Notes under the pieces: generated by a model | What the model was told of the DNA's origin: nothing | What the model saw: the letters and a program-made list of their open reading frames with translations, nothing else | Databases searched by the model: none | DNA from: Chaetoderma sp. LZ-2023a | Taxonomy: Eukaryota > Mollusca > Caudofoveata > Chaetodermatida > Chaetodermatidae | Length of the DNA: 64,000 bases | Direction of reading: 5' to 3' | Assembly: GCA_034401795.1 (NCBI GenBank) | Contig: CM067366.1 | Coordinates: 74,194,518-74,258,517 of the forward strand | Position numbers and translations under genes: made by a program | Shown here: one piece after another, positions 1-11,209 of the stretch | Layout: each line of letters opens with the position of its first letter | Position numbering within the stretch: the stretch's first letter is position 1

Positions 1-154
1 GTGTTAATAGCATGAACACGTAGGTATTAGAGTGTCAGATAGAAATAATACACTTAGTTGTTGTGACTCAAAACTAGCATATGTCTGTCTGTCCGCCCAT
101 CCGTCAATCTGTCCACCCGTTGGACATCTGTCTGTCTGTTTATCCATTCATCTG

Positions 155-158
155 CATG

Positions 159-214
<56 letters not shown>

Positions 215-236
215 CTTGCCTGCCTGCCTGCCTGCC
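155..236. repeat. (TGCC)n microsatellite
   Basis: About 20 tandem TGCC units follow a looser (TGTC)n stretch from about 90. Open frames across it are low-complexity translation only. Confidence 0.95.
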
Positions 237-712
237 TAGCTAAGCGGTTGAAACCGGAAGCTCACTATTAAAGCTGTTCACTAGCAACTTGGATTTACAA
301 TAGAAATAGTATATCTCGGACAAAATCGATTTGTGTTACTTATAATGCCTTTCTCTGGAAATTAGTGTAATCGAGTAGCCTCTATGAGTCAGTTCCCTAA
401 AGACGTATACGCTAATAATTTTGAAGCTTCTTTTTAAAGGAAATCTCACCTTATCTTATACTAACTATCCAAAGATAGAATTTGCCACCCGTAATCCATC
501 CATGACATTTTAGCTTTTTATCACGCTGACAACGAAAGATAATCAGGCTTTAGTAGCTAAATGATGATACAGTTCTACAGCCTATGATGGCTGTCGTGAT
601 TTAGTTTTCAACCAATCAGAAACAGCTTAGCTTGTCTGCCTTGGCATATAGGCTCAGTCATAGAGCTGTCAGCTATAGTTTGGCAGTGCGTCATAAAATC
701 AATGATAAGATA
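237..712. other. No supported feature
   Basis: AT-rich unique-looking sequence. If the exon at 859 belongs to an upstream gene, this is probably intron. No convincing exon, tRNA or terminal repeat was seen. Confidence 0.5.
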
Positions 713-760
713 AGCTGTTGAATATGTTGAAACTAATTTGACTGGAAGTTGTTGCTGCCT
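713..760 (+). repeat. Left-half fragment of the hairpin MITE family
   Basis: Matches one arm of the palindromic core found in full at 17.4, 18.6 and 50.0 kb (TGTTGAATAT..GAAACTAATTTGACTGG..GTTGTTGCTGCC). The complementary arm is missing. It lies about 100 bases before the splice acceptor of the 859 exon. Confidence 0.75.
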
Positions 761-858
761 TTAAACAAAACATCTCCTGTTTCGCAAACTGTGCTATATC
801 ATCTACTGTCACAATATACTAAGTATTGTCATATTCATAATTACCTTTATAATTCTAG

Positions 859-1105
859 ATATGGCGCTCATTATTGGATGGTAGATGTTGACATGAACTG
901 CGGAGATACTGACAATGGCTGGTTTGAGGTGAAGGCGGTAGTCAATGGCGTATGGGAGACTGATATCAACACACGACAAGGACAGTCATGCGGAGGAACC
1001 GCTGGTGGCCAAGCTCCACAGACATCAATTAACCACATGGCACGATGCGGCTACATCAATATATTCACGTTCAGTTCCAATAGATGTACCGTAAATGCGT
1101 TTTAA
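859..1105 (+). CDS. Terminal exon of a secreted-protein gene, amylase-associated module (3' end of gene A)
   Basis: A 3' splice site (pyrimidine-rich tract, TTCTAG at 853-858) is followed by an 81-codon open stretch to TAA at 1103-1105. The exon starts in phase 2, so the first base completes a split codon. The peptide has motifs YWMVDVDMNC, NGWFEVKAVV and HMARCGYINIF, with several cysteines, as expected of an extracellular domain. From memory, this block resembles a C-terminal module seen in some invertebrate alpha-amylases and in stand-alone secreted proteins; that link is unverified, but an amylase exon at 30 kb and a related-looking module exon at 56 kb support it. A poly(A) signal lies 43 bases after the stop. 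Upstream exons lie outside the window. Confidence 0.72.
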
Positions 1106-1148
1106 GAATTTGATAAAAATTCATTGAAATGTATTGATGTATATTCGG

Positions 1149-1154
1149 AATAAA
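1149..1154 (+). other. Poly(A) signal of gene A
   Basis: Canonical AATAAA 43 bases after the TAA stop of the 859-1105 exon. The spacing supports that exon being the true 3' end. Confidence 0.7.
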
Positions 1155-1407
1155 TTGTTTAGCATGAACAGGTAACGATTGTGTTGATATTACTATTGTG
1201 CCAACCCATCACATTAATTACCAACATCAACACAAGTAATGCACCGTGACGCCAAGATGATCTCATTAGCACCGCAAATCGAATCTATCATGCATCAAAT
1301 TGTGATTACCATCCCCTTACAAGATAATAATTCTAGAAGCCACAGCATGCTGATCGCTGGAAGCATCAAGCCATTGACCACTTCTATCATGAGTAATATA
1401 ATGGCGT
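1155..1407. other. Intergenic, no supported feature
   Basis: Sequence between the 3' end of gene A and the next MITE. No open frame, tRNA-like box or repeat boundary was recognised. Confidence 0.4.
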
Positions 1408-1800
1408 AAAGGAGAAATCCGGTTTTAGCTATGCCCCGTCTACCCGTAGCTAATCCCCTCAAACACTACGCCGCGTTGGGATCGATCGATCCCTGAACTG
1501 CCTGACTATCAATTTCCAGAAAACTCTACAGGTAAGCTTTTGAATATTTTGAAACCTATTTGCCTATGTCAGCAACAGCGCCACAGCCCCCAGTCAAATT
1601 AGTTTCAAAATATCAACAGTATCTTTGTTAAATAGTAAAGACATATAATTCATACAACGCTTAGTCTGTCATCAATTTATCGTTCGTAACGAACTTATCT
1701 ACGTCATTCATAATGGCATTGGTTATGACTTCATCCTGCACGTCACGTAGGTGTTATGACGTCATACGATTGATGGATAAACACGGTCCATTGGGAAGCA
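1408..1800 (-). mobile_element. Hairpin MITE, near full length, reverse orientation
   Basis: Read on the minus strand it starts at 1800 with AATGGACC, passes through TATGACGTCAT, the palindromic core (about 1533-1613) and GATCGATCGATCCCAACGCG, and ends with the TAGCTATGCCCC-type terminus near 1410. This is the same block order as the + strand copies at 17264 and 18374. It has no coding capacity. Confidence 0.8.
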
Positions 1801-1824
1801 AGCACAACCTTTCAGTCGCATTGT

Positions 1825-2146
1825 TTACTCAAAGGGAGTTAACAAGACCCTGCCATTTACATAATATGCTTCATTAATATTTTGATCTAGAATATCCAAG
1901 CCGTTTATCATGGAGAACGCTATGTTGAGCCGTGTTGAAACAATTCTACTTGGAACTGATCCTGTTAAATCAGTTTCAGGGTATTCATCAGCGTGGTTGT
2001 AGGTTTGTTCCGAAGCTTCTTTTAATACTTCTTTTAACACAAGAGTCTCAAGGGAGCTGTATCGCCCACCTGGCACAAATGCATTATGATTTCAACTGTA
2101 AAGGCCATCGCGTATAAGTAGAAACCTAAGATTTTGACCAGAGTAG
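1825..2146. other. No supported feature
   Basis: An 83-codon minus-strand open frame (1825-2076) is present. It has no recognisable domain and no clear splice or promoter context, so it is not annotated as a gene. Confidence 0.35.
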
Positions 2147-4106
2147 TAACAAGAACAAGGATGTATCCTACCAATCAGGGGCGCCGAAAGCACGGGGGCT
2201 GCGGGGGCAGCTGTGCCCTTTACCTATTTCTATATAAAAAAAATTAAAATTTAGGTTAGAACTTTAAAAGATGTTTTTTTAGAATATTCAATGCAGACTG
2301 AGCAGTATTGATGTTCGGTTGTAACGTGTTTTTGCATTCCGCCCATAACGTAATATGGGAGTGCTTTTAGGCTGGAGATATCTTTTTTCTGCATAAAATG
2401 GTTCTACACCAGAGAGAAAATACAAACACCTTTCTCTCCCAGCAGCACTAGACATGTAGGCAAATGTCCTGCCATCATTCCTCCACCCTGACTATCACGT
2501 TCTACTCAGAAGTGTAATAGTGACGTGGAGTTACTATGTGTACCCAGGTTTTCACATTCAACTCACAAGTTTAATGGTGAGGCTCTGTGGACTCTGGTTT
2601 CTATGTTCAATTCACAACTCTATAAGTCGCTATTTATGTAGTGGTAGTTACATGTGACATATTCACCACTTTATTATTGATGTGTTTTGTCTATTATCAT
2701 TCTTGTGTTACTTCAAATAAGAACACGTTCCACGCATTTTGCAAGTAAATGTAAAATAGGAATATGACATAATAATGTCCCACTCTCCTTAATGCCTTAG
2801 TGGGTATAGAATAGAATATATGTGCGGTGATGGGCGGCTGGGCGCAGCCAATATGCATGGTAGCTCGTACACAGGGGAGATTCCCGCCGACACTCATGGA
2901 ACATTTACGCGATATTACTAGAATTGACAACACCTCTCAAAATCACATTTTTAAATTGACGCGTGATGCATATGCTGTATGCAAAGGTAGAAAGAATGTG
3001 TATACACATGGCCCTAGTGCGGGCTCGATGTCGGTGGGGGAGTTAAGGAATGAGTCTAAGATTTGTTGTTTCCCCTCCTACAGAGTGGGAGGCGGGTGTG
3101 GTCATGGGGTTGGGACTCTCTAGGAAGAATGTGGAAATTAGATGCGCCTAGAATCCATCTTCTGCATTCTGAGTAATAAAAATCATTCTCTTGGACTTTT
3201 GAATACTGTAATTTGTGTAGGACTATGAGCACCCCGCCCCCACTCACCTTACCAACTCCTACGTTCGTGATACAAGTTTAGGCACGTCAGGCTTTTTTAG
3301 TTCTAGCCATAAGCGATGATGCCCCTGCCCACACGAAAACAAAATCAGTCATTTGAAGGTCTCCTTTGATTAGTCTGAGCCTGGGCAGATGCCTCTCCGA
3401 CACACGCCAATATGGCTATGTAAGAGGATGCGTAATCATAATTTGAATCACTCATTCAATACACGCCAACTGTTGAAAAATTTGTTACTAATTTGACTTG
3501 GTGGCGTTGCTACCTCAGGAAACAATACCTTCCAATAATATTAGTTTTTAAAGGTTCCCCAGAATAGTTAACACCGTAAAGAATTTATTATATTTAGTAA
3601 TCAACTTATTTTATGTCAGCCGTCCGTCATCTGTCTATCCGTGCATCATCTGTCCACCTTTTGTCTTTAAGCGAATTCTCAAGAACAACTGTGTGGATGG
3701 ATTCATAGGATCAGATCCACGGTTGGTCCCGGGAAGTTATTTTAAAAATTACATTTAAAGATCTTTTGTGAAACTGCTTGGCTCATTGTCCTGAAACTAC
3801 AAAACTTCATCTAAGGCAAGAGCTTCACATGTTCAAAATAATTAGTCGAGTTGACTTGCGCCCGTCTTTGATAACCTAGTTTTCACAAAAAACACTTCTT
3901 CTGAAACCGCTGAAGGTATTGGGCCACAATAAACCTTTCCCAGATTGACGTATTTTGGGAAAATACCTTCCCACAAAGTATCGCTCGCAAAACTTCTGGC
4001 TGGCAAACTGGCCAGACGATGCTCGAACAGTATTACTTGACTAATCACTACAAGGTTCAGATACAACACACTTACAGCATTTATATGAAGACGTATACTT
4101 ATAGGA

Positions 4107-4367
4107 TCATAATATTATTGAAGTCATACATCATTGGAAAGGTTATACAATTTTCTAAACATTTATGTATTATTTTTTACATTTAGCAAAAAATTTCACA
4201 AAGCTAGTTATAATTTTGAAATACACCCTATTGGCCACTTGATTTATTAAATCTGGGGACAATGTGTATTTTATATATGCTAATAACTGTAAAAATTAAA
4301 AAAAAACATCCCATAAATGTTTAGAAAATTGGATGAGCTTTGCAATGGTGCATGACTTCAATAATTT
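4107..4367. mobile_element. Foldback (MITE-like) element
   Basis: Inverted arms of roughly 55-60 bases: ATTATTGAAGTCATACATCA with CAATTTTCTAAACATTTATG on the left, and their imperfect reverse complements at 4312-4367. The AT-rich centre has no open frame. The second copy at about 10588-10852 is part of the duplicated block. Confidence 0.75.
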
Positions 4368-4550
4368 TGTGATTGTAGTTTAGGAACTCTTTATGCTAGG
4401 TTGTCTTTTAGTGCAATACTCATCCAAAGCCGGGCAGCTGCTGGCTGAGCAATTTATCTGGGAAAGGTGTATTTAGCAAATAAAATTAGGAATTAGGGAC
4501 CAATCAAACTTTTTTCCATGCAAACTGCACCTTGTAGACGTGCATGTATG

Positions 4551-4592
4551 CGCGCGCGCGCTCACACACTCACACACACACACACACACACA

Positions 4593-4675
<83 letters not shown>

Positions 4676-4680
4676 GCGCG

Positions 4681-4720
<40 letters not shown>
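4551..4720. repeat. Compound (CA)n(CACG)n(CG)n(CA)n microsatellite
   Basis: Alternating purine-pyrimidine tract of about 170 bp with a GCGC-rich middle, a potential Z-DNA former. The His/Arg/Thr and Cys/Val frames across it are artefacts. The duplicate at 11047-11206 differs near its left edge. Confidence 0.95.
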
Positions 4721-4723
<3 letters not shown>

Positions 4724-5984
4724 ATCCGGCCGCCTGTCCACTCACACCCGGCCCCACCCACGCCCCACCCACGCATACCCGCGCCCACTCAGTGTCGCAC
4801 TCGCTCGCTCACGTACTCTCTTACACACACGCACGCATTCACCCATATGTCACATTGTGACCTGGGAGTAACAAAAACTTGAGACCCGCACGTTCCATGT
4901 ATGCGTGCACAGTACACACAGGGAGGTGGCTAAACATCGCTTAGTCACAGTTTCCAATTGACTAGAAGCAGGCATCACATGATCATTGTCCACTATAATG
5001 TGAATTGGGAATAGTACAAGGGACAAAAGAATGCATGAGTTCACTCAACATTGCTCTAATATTTACATATGGATCATAGGAAACTCAGCATGCAGAAGAC
5101 GATTCGCAGAGCCTGCACCTTTCAATGTTTTTTTCTTGTGGTACTTGGGTGGGTGGTTTTGGTATCCCCGAACACCCTTCCATGAGAGGGGTAACACCAT
5201 TTCAGATATGTGTGCCTTTTGTGGAACCTGCCCCCACCTCTCAGTTTTACTTCCGGCGCCCTGCTACCAATTTGGTTAAAATCGGTCCAGTGGTTCTGGA
5301 GAAGACATTTTTAAATTTTGGATTGTGATAGTAGTATGGGAGTAATTGGCGGGGAAAATATCCAAGATGGCCGCTAAATACTACACAACTGGTGAACATC
5401 TGGAGTGATTCTTCGAGATGCGAAATGAACACCAAGGAATCCTGGCTGAAATGAACGAACTCGAGAAAAGCTTCACAACGTTCCCACTTCAACAAAAATA
5501 TAAAAGATATTTCCTTGGTAGCATATGGTATTGCTCCGGCATTGGTCCAATACCGGCCCATGTAGTTATCTGCAGTTACCTTGCATATTTGTAAGACCTG
5601 GTGGTATGGAAATGTTCACATGCAATATCCTCAAACATCAAAACACAATGGACGATATAGCTTTCTGTTTCTATCAACTAGAGATTATTATTACTAAGAA
5701 TTCAGGAAATGGCTTCCCAAGGTATGTACTTCTCATCAGAAATTCGCACGGACACACACCGCGACTTATGGGAGGGTGTGGGGTTTGTGTTCGAACCCAA
5801 CCCAGATCAAAACAGGTTTACACATGCCGCTAAACCTGCTTTGCATACAACAGGAGTTGACCAGTTCACACTATTCGCTCATTCTAGGACAAGACAATGG
5901 CAGCAACCAATTACAATAAGCATACATTATTTATATATTTGCATAAGAAAAGATGACTAATACAGATGAATGCAATCGCTCCAA

Positions 5985-6165
5985 AAACAGCCCCAGTCAA
6001 TTTATTCTCAAAATATTCAACACGTTAGCTGTATAGTTACCATGACATTGTTATTCTGAAAATTCATTAATCAAAGTATACAACTCGATCCCAACACGCG
6101 CAAAGCATGTGCGGGGCTTAGCCAGAGATGGGCGTGCAGAGCTAAAAGTGGATTCATCTATTGCC
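5985..6165 (+). repeat. Right-half fragment of the hairpin MITE
   Basis: Contains the right core arm (CCAGTCAATTT..CAAAATATTCAACA), GATCCCAACACG and the GAGATGGGCGTGCAGAGCTA end block of the family. The left half is absent. The duplicate lies at about 12485-12655. Confidence 0.75.
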
Positions 6166-6263
6166 GAACCTATGTTCATTACAAGTGCTTCTTAGCCTGG
6201 ACGATATGATACAGAGACCACGAGCTTAAACAAGACATGCTACAAATAAAACATTCTCCGAGA

Positions 6264-6440
6264 ATTTCTAGTTAAGCTCCGCCCGCTTTGCGCACTCGTT
6301 TGAACCGATTTTAGCACGTTGATCAATGAATTGTCCAACTCTCAATTTCAAGGTCAATAAGTCAAATTAGTTTTAAAATACTCAACATATTGGTTATTAA
6401 ATTGTTAATTCTTCTATAGACATACACGTCAGACTGTTAC
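6264..6440 (-). repeat. Degenerate hairpin MITE fragment, reverse orientation
   Basis: Reads TTAAGCTCCGCCC, then the core arm GTCAAATTAGTTTTAAAATA and a decayed CGTCAGAC part. Together with 5985-6165 it makes a head-to-head pair of half elements. The duplicate lies at about 12770-12935. Confidence 0.6.
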
Positions 6441-6584
6441 TGCGGGACCTTTGCCTCTTTCGTGTTGGACATGCGTAATTTTATTGTGGCATAAGCAAAC
6501 ACATTTTGATTACGACGTCATGTATTTTTGAAACAGATCGGACTCTTCACGGCATTTAGGTAATTATGGGTATGCAGCGTTTCT

Positions 6585-6812
6585 CACGACATCTTAATTT
6601 TGGAAGTCAGTGACCCCACAACTTGAAATCTGTGAGTCCAAACCTGCAATCTGGAGATCTGAAACGGAAATTTTGGATTCCATGTAGTTTTTCTCATTCA
6701 TGCTAGATTTAGAGAGCACCACGGGCTAATGCCTAACAGCTGTGCATTATGAGGGTCCAATGCCAGATTTTGTGGGTATGTTTGTGCAAATACCTATAAA
6801 ACTAATTAGTAC
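6585..6812. repeat. Interspersed repeat shared with 36395-36650
   Basis: Shares with 36395-36650 a run of conserved blocks: TTTTGGA..GT, TTAGAGAGCACCA, GGGTCC and TGTGGGTATnTTTGTGCAAA, in the same order and orientation. No termini or coding capacity were identified. A third copy at about 13080-13312 is the assembly duplicate. Confidence 0.65.
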
Positions 6813-6871
6813 TTAAAATCATACATGATTTTTAGTGGTCCCATTGGACCCACTACCACAACCCCAAGCTG

Positions 6872-6875
<4 letters not shown>

Positions 6876-6920
<45 letters not shown>

Positions 6921-7052
6921 GGTGGGTGGGTGGGGTGGGTGGGTGGGTGGGTGGGTGGTGTGTGTGTGTGTCGTGTGTGTGTGGGTGGGTGGAGTGGGTG
7001 GGTGGGTGGGTGGGTGTGTGTGTGTGTGTGTGTGGGTGGGTGGGGTGGATGG
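6876..7052. repeat. Compound (GT)n(GGGT)n microsatellite
   Basis: Alternating (GT)n and (GTGG)n blocks over about 175 bp, with many GGG runs and so quadruplex potential on the + strand. The duplicate at 13374-13552 has a different block pattern. Confidence 0.95.
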
Positions 7053-7524
7053 GCGGTGATGTATATACCCTCAAAAGGACCCTCGTGAGAAACCCTAGTG
7101 GTATGTGGAGTTATTTGAGTTCGACGGAACCCAACTGGAGATGGAGTGGGCCATAGTTGACATTCACCAGCATATCTCGAAATCGTTGTTATGCAATATG
7201 TCTGACGAGGAGCTGCAAAGTTCGTGGGAGTATTAGGGAATCCGTTATGGACGTAACCGTTGGATCGATCCTAGAATGAGAGTATCCCCATTCAATGGAT
7301 GAATCTACTTATATAACTAATTGTAATGGCTGTAAAATGCGTGGTATCTGTGATGTGCGTACATGGGCGATGTACTGTGTGACTAACTGGGCACATAAAT
7401 CATTAACTGTCTAGCCAGTTGCAATCAGTTGCAGTTACGGTGAAAACCAGCTACCACAGAATTCCACTATGTATGAGAACCCTTCATCCTGGAAGTCTCA
7501 CCGGCAAAGTAAGACTTTATGTCT

Positions 7525-7690
7525 TTCTGGCGTTGGTGTGGTGGAAGCGTGTGTGGGCTATGATGCTTGACGCTTTCGCCGGTTGTGGGTTCGATTCCCC
7601 GAAAATGCCAAAATACTGTAATGCCACAACTACTCCTATATAAATGACTGTGACTCCGACGTTTTCAACGTGCTGTTAAAGACAACACCG
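7525..7690 (+). mobile_element. tRNA-derived SINE
   Basis: The tRNA-like head has an A-box-like TTGGTGTGGTGGAAG near 7533 and a perfect B box GGTTCGATTCC at 7588-7598. A non-tRNA body follows (ACGTTTTCAACGTGCTGTTAAAGACAA). There is no credible cloverleaf for a functional tRNA. The duplicate is at about 14024-14185. Confidence 0.7.
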
Positions 7691-8094
7691 CTTTTGAAGC
7701 ATCATTTCTGCAGCCTATGTGAGCATCGACGTGGAAATAGGTGCCAGTTCGCGTGACAGAACGTGTTTGATGTCTACTGTGCATGATCTAGCGTGAAGCC
7801 ATATCACCCTAGAATAAATTAGGTTGATGGCAAACACGTTTGTTTTCTAACCCGCCCATGCATATTTTTCCACTGTTGTGGTTGCTACTTACATGGGCTT
7901 TCAAATTCTTTCATCTGCATTCTAATTGTTTCGATAATGTGTACATTGGCTGATGGTGGTATCAATCCTCTACTCACTGTGTTTGCTATTATATCATCAG
8001 GGCACCTCTGGATCAAGATGGGCGATGCGCAAGTCTCACTCATTTTTTGTGAATCCATTTCTATCCTGTCAACGATTAATTTTCCTCTGTTGTA

Positions 8095-8111
8095 ACACAC
8101 GTGTCGCATGC
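8095..8111. other. Adapter- or barcode-like remnant at left contig end
   Basis: The last 17 bases before the gap depart from the sequence expected from the other copy (14593 onward). They are the near reverse complement of the first 16 bases after the gap. Confidence 0.75.
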
Positions 8112-8611
8112 NNNNNNNNNNNNNNNNNNNNNNNNNNNNNNNNNNNNNNNNNNNNNNNNNNNNNNNNNNNNNNNNNNNNNNNNNNNNNNNNNNNNNNNNN
8201 NNNNNNNNNNNNNNNNNNNNNNNNNNNNNNNNNNNNNNNNNNNNNNNNNNNNNNNNNNNNNNNNNNNNNNNNNNNNNNNNNNNNNNNNNNNNNNNNNNNN
8301 NNNNNNNNNNNNNNNNNNNNNNNNNNNNNNNNNNNNNNNNNNNNNNNNNNNNNNNNNNNNNNNNNNNNNNNNNNNNNNNNNNNNNNNNNNNNNNNNNNNN
8401 NNNNNNNNNNNNNNNNNNNNNNNNNNNNNNNNNNNNNNNNNNNNNNNNNNNNNNNNNNNNNNNNNNNNNNNNNNNNNNNNNNNNNNNNNNNNNNNNNNNN
8501 NNNNNNNNNNNNNNNNNNNNNNNNNNNNNNNNNNNNNNNNNNNNNNNNNNNNNNNNNNNNNNNNNNNNNNNNNNNNNNNNNNNNNNNNNNNNNNNNNNNN
8601 NNNNNNNNNNN
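8112..8611. other. Assembly gap, 500 N
   Basis: Exactly 500 N, a fixed-size scaffolding gap rather than a measured distance. Sequence on both sides belongs to the same duplicated block, so the true gap size is probably negative. Confidence 0.97.
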
Positions 8612-8627
8612 GCATGACACGTGTGTT
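8612..8627. other. Adapter- or barcode-like remnant at right contig start
   Basis: Reads GCATGACACGTGTGTT. The reverse complement of 8095-8111 is GCATGCGACACGTGTGT, so the two contig ends carry the same short sequence in inverted orientation. Neither belongs to the duplicated block. Confidence 0.75.
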
Positions 8628-11083
8628 TAACAAGAACAAGGATGTATCCTACCAATCAGGGGCGCCGGAAAGCACGGGGGCTGCGGGGGCAGCTGTGCCC
8701 TTTACCTATTTCTATATAAAAAAAATTAAAATTTAGGTTAGAACTTTTAAAAGATGTTTTTTTTAGAATATTCAATGCAGACTGAGCAGTATTGATGTTC
8801 GGTTTGTAACGTGTTTTTGCATTCCGCCCATAACGTAATATGGGAGTGCTTTTAGGCTGGAGATATCTTTTTTTCTGCATAAATGGTTCTACACCAGAGA
8901 GAAAATACAAACACCTTTCTCTCCCAGCAGCACTAGACATGTAGGCAACTGTCCCTGCCATCATTCCTCCACCCTGACTATCACGTTCTACTCAGAAGTG
9001 TAATAGTGACGTGGAGTTACTATGTGTACCCAGGTTTTCACATTCAACTCACAAGTTTAATGGTGAGGCTCTGTGGACTCTGGTTTCTATGTTCAATTCA
9101 CAACTCTATAAGTCGCTATTTATGTAGTGGTAGTTACATGTGACATATTCACCACTTTATTATTGATGTGTTTTGTCTATTATCATTCTTGTGTTACTTC
9201 AAATAAGAACACGTTCCACGCATTTTGCAAGTAAATGTAAAATAGGAATATGACATAATAATGTCCCACTCTCCTTAATGCCTTAGTGGGTATAGAATAG
9301 AATATATGTGCGGTGATGGGCGGCTGGGCGCAGCCAATATGCATGGTAGCTCGTACACAGGGGAGATTCCCGCCGACACTCATGGAACATTTACGCGATA
9401 TTACTAGAATTGACAACACCTCTCAAATCACATTTTTAAATTGACAGCGTGATGCATATGCTGTATGCAAAGGTAGAAAGAATGTGTATACACATGGCCC
9501 TAGTGCGGGCTCGATGTCGGTGGGGGAGTTAAGGAATGAGTCTAAGATTTGTTTGTTTCCCCTCCTACAGAGTGGGAGGCGGGTGTGGTCATGGGGTTGG
9601 GACTCTCTAGGAAGAATGTGGAAATTAGATGCGCCTAGAATCCATCTTCTGCATTCTGAGTAATAAAAATCATTCTCTTGGACTTTTGAATACTGTAATT
9701 TGTGTAGGACTATGAGCACCCCGCCCCCACTCACCTTACCAACTCCTACGTTCGTGATACAAGTTTAGGCACGTCAGGCTTTTTTAGTTCTAGCCATAAG
9801 CGATGATGCCCCTGCCCACACGAAAACAAAATCAGTCATTTGAAGGTCTCCTTTGATTAGTCTGAGCCTGGGCAGATGCCTCTCCGACACACGCCAATAT
9901 GGCTATGTAAGAGGATGCGTAATCATAATTTGAATCACTCATTCAATACACGCCAACTGTTGAAAAATTTGTTACTAATTTGACTTGGTGGCGTTGCTAC
10001 CTCAGGAAACAATACCTTCCAATAATATTAGTTTTTAAAGGTTCCCCAGAATAGTTAACACCGTAAAGAATTTATTATATTTAGTAATCAACTTATTTTA
10101 TGTCAGCCGTCCGTCATCTGTCTATCCGTGCATCATCTGTCCACCTTTTGTCTTTAAGCGAATTCTCAAGAACAACTGTGTGGATGGATTCATAGGATCA
10201 GATCCACGGTTGGTCCCGGGAAGTTATTTTAAAAATTACATTTAAAGATCTTTGTGAAACTGCTTGGCTCATTGTCCTGAAACTACAAAACTTCATCTAA
10301 GCAAGAGCTTCACATGTTCAAAATAATTAGTCGAGTTGACTTGCGCCCGTCTTTGATAACCTAGTTTTCACAAAAAACACTTCTTCTGAAACCGCTGAAG
10401 GTATTGGGCCACAATAAACCTTTCCCAGATTGACGTATTTTGGGAAAATACCTTCCCACAAAGTATCGCTCGCAAAACTTCTGGCTGGCAAACTGGCCAG
10501 ACGATGCTCGAACAGTATTACTTGACTAATCACTACAAGGTTCAGATACAACACACTTACAGCATTTATATGAAGACGTATACTTATAGGATCATAATAT
10601 TATTGAAGTCATACATCATTGGAAAGGTTATACAATTTTTCTAAACATTTATGTATTATTTTTTACAATTAGCAAAAAATTTCACAAAGCTAGTTATAAT
10701 TTTGAATACACCCTATTGGCCACTTGATTTATTAAATCTGGGGACAATGTGTATTTTATATATGCTAATAACTGTAAAAATAAAAAAAAACATCCCATAA
10801 ATGTTTAGAAAATTGGAATGAGCTTTGCAATGGTGCATGACTTCAATAATTTTGTGATTGTAGTTTAGGAACTCTTTATGCTAGGTTGTCTTTTAGTGCA
10901 ATACTCATCCAAAGCCGGGCAGGCTGCTGGCTGAGCAATTTATCTGGGAAAGGTGTATTTAGCAAATAAAATTAGGAATTAGGGACCAATCAAACTTTTT
11001 TCCATGCAAACTGCACCTTTGTAGACGTGCATGTATGCGCGCGCGCGCTCACACACTCACACACACACACACACACCGACGCA

Positions 11084-11161
<78 letters not shown>

Positions 11162-11166
11162 GCGCG

Positions 11167-11209
<43 letters not shown>

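Larger units (their letters stand above)
2147..8094. repeat. Left copy of a ~5.95-kb duplicated block (probable contig overlap)
   Basis: Collinear end to end with 8628-14592. Differences are mostly one-base indels in homopolymers and changes inside microsatellites. The block holds only repeats: a foldback MITE, compound microsatellites, MITE halves and a tRNA-derived SINE. No gene was found. The duplication stops exactly at the contig ends flanking the N gap, which points to an assembly artefact. Confidence 0.93.

Noticed and set aside
1825..2076. 83-codon minus-strand frame
   Set aside because: Not low complexity, but no recognisable domain, and its length is within chance expectation for this window.
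4473..4882. Open frames of 68-112 codons (His/Thr/Ala/Arg or Cys/Val)
   Set aside because: Translations of (CA)n/(CACG)n microsatellite in several frames. Same for 6825-7156, 10990-11419 and 13305-13656.
7528..7610. Functional tRNA gene
   Set aside because: A and B boxes are present, but the stems do not pair well and a SINE body follows. Called a SINE instead.
8069..8736. Open frames of 169-256 codons across 8.1-8.6 kb
   Set aside because: They run through the 500-N gap; undefined bases cannot support a coding call.
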